DNA of 64,000 nucleotides. It comes from Periconia sp. R9002 (lineage: Eukaryota > Ascomycota > Dothideomycetes > Pleosporales > Periconiaceae). Location: NCBI GenBank assembly GCA_023627715.1, contig JAMAHW010000003.1, forward strand, positions 372,001 through 436,000. Direction: 5' to 3'. Shown piece after piece: positions 61,324-64,000 of the stretch (positions within the stretch are counted from its first letter, which is position 1; each line of letters begins with the position of its first letter). Position numbers and translations under genes: made by a program. Below the pieces are notes generated by a model. The model did no database searches and was not told the origin of the DNA. It saw nothing but the letters and a program-made list of their open reading frames with translations.

Positions 61324-62531
61324 TTTTGAAGCAACGCGAGCTAGTGGTGAGGGATCTCCAGTGATGATGTAGGGTCTGGTGGATACATAACTCGGTTGAA
61401 ATTGAAAAATCCTCGAGGAGAGATGAGGAGAGATGAGGAGAATCATATACAGCGTAAGGTTAATAATGCACAAGATGGATTTTCCTGTTAGGGATTGGGG
61501 GATAAAGTAGTGATGCATGTGAACGGAAATTTGGTCTGTCAGTTCTGTATGTCCTATCAATTCTGTAACCAATCCCCTTTACTCACATTCTCTCTATTCG
61601 TCTGTCTCACTCTATCTTAAGAACCCGAGACAAAACCTCCGAAGCGAATTCCTCGGAGTCTATGCCGGTGATTATATTTTGTGTAACGGATTGATTAGGA
61701 ATGTAGAGCGTTTAGCTGATCTCGGATGAGCTACATATGTAACCGCTGTCGTTTAAGTTCTCGTGGTTAGCTTAAGTTTAGCTTATCGTGAGTTATCTAG
61801 AGGGTGTGGGGTAGCTGTTCGTATGTTAAATGAAGTACGAGGGTTATGTAGTATGAAAGACATGATGATGTTGATAGAAATGTACCAATCGTTGGGCAAC
61901 TTGATGTTTAACAATCTAGAAGCGTGATCATGGGTGACTCAAGTAGAGGGTACATAAAGAGATCGGTGTTCGGGGTCGAGAAGGCGAAAGCTGGCGTTGA
62001 TAGTTAAAAGAAGCCTATACTTCTCGGTATGCATAAAATGCCTACAAATCACTGAGCCCCTCCTCGCCGTTTTACGCTTGTGATAGCCTAGCATTTGGTG
62101 CCATGCTCGTGTGCTGTGCCACAGTGATCATTTGTGCGTGGACTACAACTGCCTCCAACCAACAATCCATGCCGCTCGTCAAGCCATTCGACACAGCGTG
62201 TCACAAGCGCGTGCTGTCACATGCGTTTCTCGATTTCACAAGACATGGAACAGCTCAAGGGTATGAATTAGGTCTTTCATATCGATGACTAACTTATCTT
62301 ACTATAATCAGCAGCAAAAGTCCACCCATAATCGCACACGTACACATTGTGGAACATGCCACAACCTCCGCGCTCCCTGGATAACAATGTATCCCATTTT
62401 CATGGTCTCTAGTCTTGCACTTGATAGCAATAGCACATACTCTGTTGCACTATTTCTGGCCAAAAGGAAATCACCCCTTATGGCATGTGCCCGCCTCCCC
62501 ACAAGCTTGACGGCCTTGGGCCAAAGTTTAT
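61324..62531. other. 1.2-kb spacer
   Basis: No supported gene. 3' flanks of two converging genes are expected here. Short AGATGAGGAG direct repeats occur at about 61418-61440. Confidence 0.4.
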
Positions 62532-63394
62532 TCATCCACCCTTTCGAGGCGCAATGGGTGTAGCCACGGGGGCTCGGGTTCCGGCGGACTTCTTGCGCTG
62601 GAAAAATTGTTCCATGATCTTGCGGACTTGGGCAACACTCTGCTCTTTTCCGGCAGGGGCCTTGATATTCTCCACGGTGTAAGGGGGCTGGACGAGGACA
62701 GCGTCGTTGACAACAATCTGAGCGTCAGCCCAACGAGTAGGCAGACTGCAATCAATGTTAGTGTAATGCCTGCGAACACAAAATTAGCGTAAGCACTACT
62801 TACGTCCTAGAGATGGCATCAAAAATCTCTTGAGCCTCCTTGCTGACTCCTTTGCCCTTTTGGGCATCCTTCTTCTTCATTTCGCGGATCGTGTGCTCTT
62901 CCCTTGCCCTAATTGCATCGACATCGACTTTGGCGATGCTGGGGAGAGCACCGTCGAAGCCCGGAGCGGCATCCGCAACCCGCTCGCCCGCACCGATGAG
63001 CTCGAAACTAAGAATATGGGCAAAAGGGATGATGTGGTAATCGCCAGGCTGGCTCGAGAGAGATGCGGCGGGGTTCGGTGGAGCGGGCGCCGTGTTGATG
63101 GCTATGGCATTGGTAACATTGCAAATGGTGAAGAGGATGCCCTCGAGCACGTTCTTGTGAGGAGCGCAAGTAATCTTGATACTGCACAGTTGTCAGTCAA
63201 GGCATAGCGCAAATACATTTATTGTACTAAAAGTCAATGGATCGAGAGACTGGGGATGCAATGGAGAGCAGGTGGACGTACCGTGCGCCAACTGCTTTGT
63301 ACAAGTTTGAATCAGCGTCGGCCACGTCCTTGGTCGGGCCAACTTTGGGGGTCGCGATCTTGCCGGCGATGCTCTGACGCCTGCTATCGGCCAT
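62532..63394 (-). CDS. LSM12: LSM12 homologue (AD-domain RNA-binding protein)
   Basis: Three exons (63394-63282, 63181-62804, 62745-62532) give 234 residues. An Sm-like fold is suggested by IKITCAPHKNVLEGILFTICN and AIAINTAPAP. The AD (anticodon-binding-like) region is centred on KVDVDAIRAREEHTIREMKK and continues to IFDAISRTLPTRWADAQIVVNDAVLVQPPY, which is the conserved AD core. Yeast Lsm12 associates with ribosome/Pbp1 granules. The length and domain order fit. Introns have GTACGT..CAG and GTAAGT..CAG ends with branch-site-like CTAAC in the second. Confidence is high for the family and less for a one-to-one orthologue. Confidence 0.88.
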
Positions 63395-64000
63395 GATTGC
63401 TACGTTTCTTTGGCTGTGTCAAGAATGCTGTAGGTACCGGGCGCAGTGCAGATGCAGAAGCCGCGTAAGGCGGTGGTGGTATTAGTAGCCGTCAAGCTCT
63501 TGTTAAGCTCGCGAGGCTCGCCAAAGACTCCCAAAGCCCAACGCCGGAGTCATGCAAGCAAATAAAGCAATGCAAAGGAGCGACAAGAAGAAGAGCACGA
63601 AGCGCGCAGACAACCCCGGGGACGGAGGAGAAGGGAAGGGAGGGGAGGTGGTGGAGGTGCGGAAGTAGGCGTGGGTCGGGATCAGAAAGTCGCTTCGGTC
63701 CCTGGCCTGGCTGGTGGCCGCCTTGGAAACTTTATGGGGGGCGCGCGCTTGCTGCCGTGCCGATGACGACGGCTCGTGGTTTCGGCTTTGTACTAAATAT
63801 ACTGTGAGGTAAGCTTGTGATGACGGTGCAACGGAGCAGCCAAATCTGTCCAGTGCGTCGGTGAATTGCACTGACGAGGTGATGCTGCACAGGAGCATAT
63901 GCCTGCTTCATGTACAAAGTCCATTTTCTGGCAACGAAAACCGCCTTCCAGGGTCCGGAAGGCTAACCATTTTGGGCCTAAGTTCCTTTTTGTATTGTAC
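63395..64000. promoter_or_regulatory. Upstream region of the LSM12 gene
   Basis: 600 bp to the window edge. The proximal part should hold the promoter. A purine-rich stretch lies near 63620-63665. No second gene can be supported. Confidence 0.35.

Overview
The window reads as nuclear DNA of a filamentous ascomycete (Pezizomycotina). Genes carry short 48-130 bp introns with GT(A/G)AGT-like donors, CTAAC/CTGAC branch sites and CAG/TAG acceptors. They lie on both strands as separate units, and the families are typically fungal: a highly reducing PKS, a Zn2Cys6 regulator, a Pth11/SAT-type rhodopsin-like protein, a 2EXR protein and a HeLo-like STAND N-domain. The class cannot be fixed from sequence alone. 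The assembly has one 100-N gap (56300-56399). I re-joined exons by hand, so gene ends and splice sites rest on reading frame, splice consensus and family fit, not on transcripts.

Layout: 1-4764 holds no gene I can support. 4765-9593 is a housekeeping block with a coiled-coil nuclear-type protein (-), the OST3/OST6 oligosaccharyltransferase subunit (+) and a small Myb-like/AT-hook protein (-). An AT-rich island (about 10400-10770) follows, then a 2EXR protein and a small tail-anchored protein. 12325-30517 is a compact secondary-metabolite cluster: an alcohol acetyltransferase-like enzyme (-), a seven-helix rhodopsin-like membrane protein (-), a PLP alpha-oxoamine synthase (+), a KS-AT-DH-MT-ER-KR-ACP highly reducing PKS without thioesterase (+), and a Zn2Cys6 regulator (+). 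31146-31752 encodes NEDD8/Rub1. 33978-35603 encodes a glutamine/proline-rich protein. Long microsatellite-rich spacers surround a divergent kinase-like gene (40156-41682). A TBC Rab-GAP (45236-48022), a microsomal-type epoxide hydrolase (48774-50330), an NDR/LATS-like AGC kinase (50872-53986), a secreted TAP-type serine peptidase (56546-58193) downstream of a 32-bp minisatellite, a HeLo-like-N protein (59363-61323) and an LSM12 homologue (62532-63394) complete the window.

How they may work together: in the cluster the PKS would build a reduced, C-methylated polyketide chain on its ACP. The alpha-oxoamine synthase would release it by decarboxylative condensation with an amino acid, as in sphinganine-analogue pathways (Fum1/Fum8 type), giving a 2-amino-3-keto product. 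The acetyltransferase could O- or N-acetylate it, and the Zn2Cys6 protein is the candidate switch. The lack of P450s, transporters and a self-resistance ceramide synthase between these genes sets it apart from the fumonisin arrangement and makes it the most interesting item here. NEDD8, OST3, TBC, LSM12 and the kinases are ordinary housekeeping neighbours.
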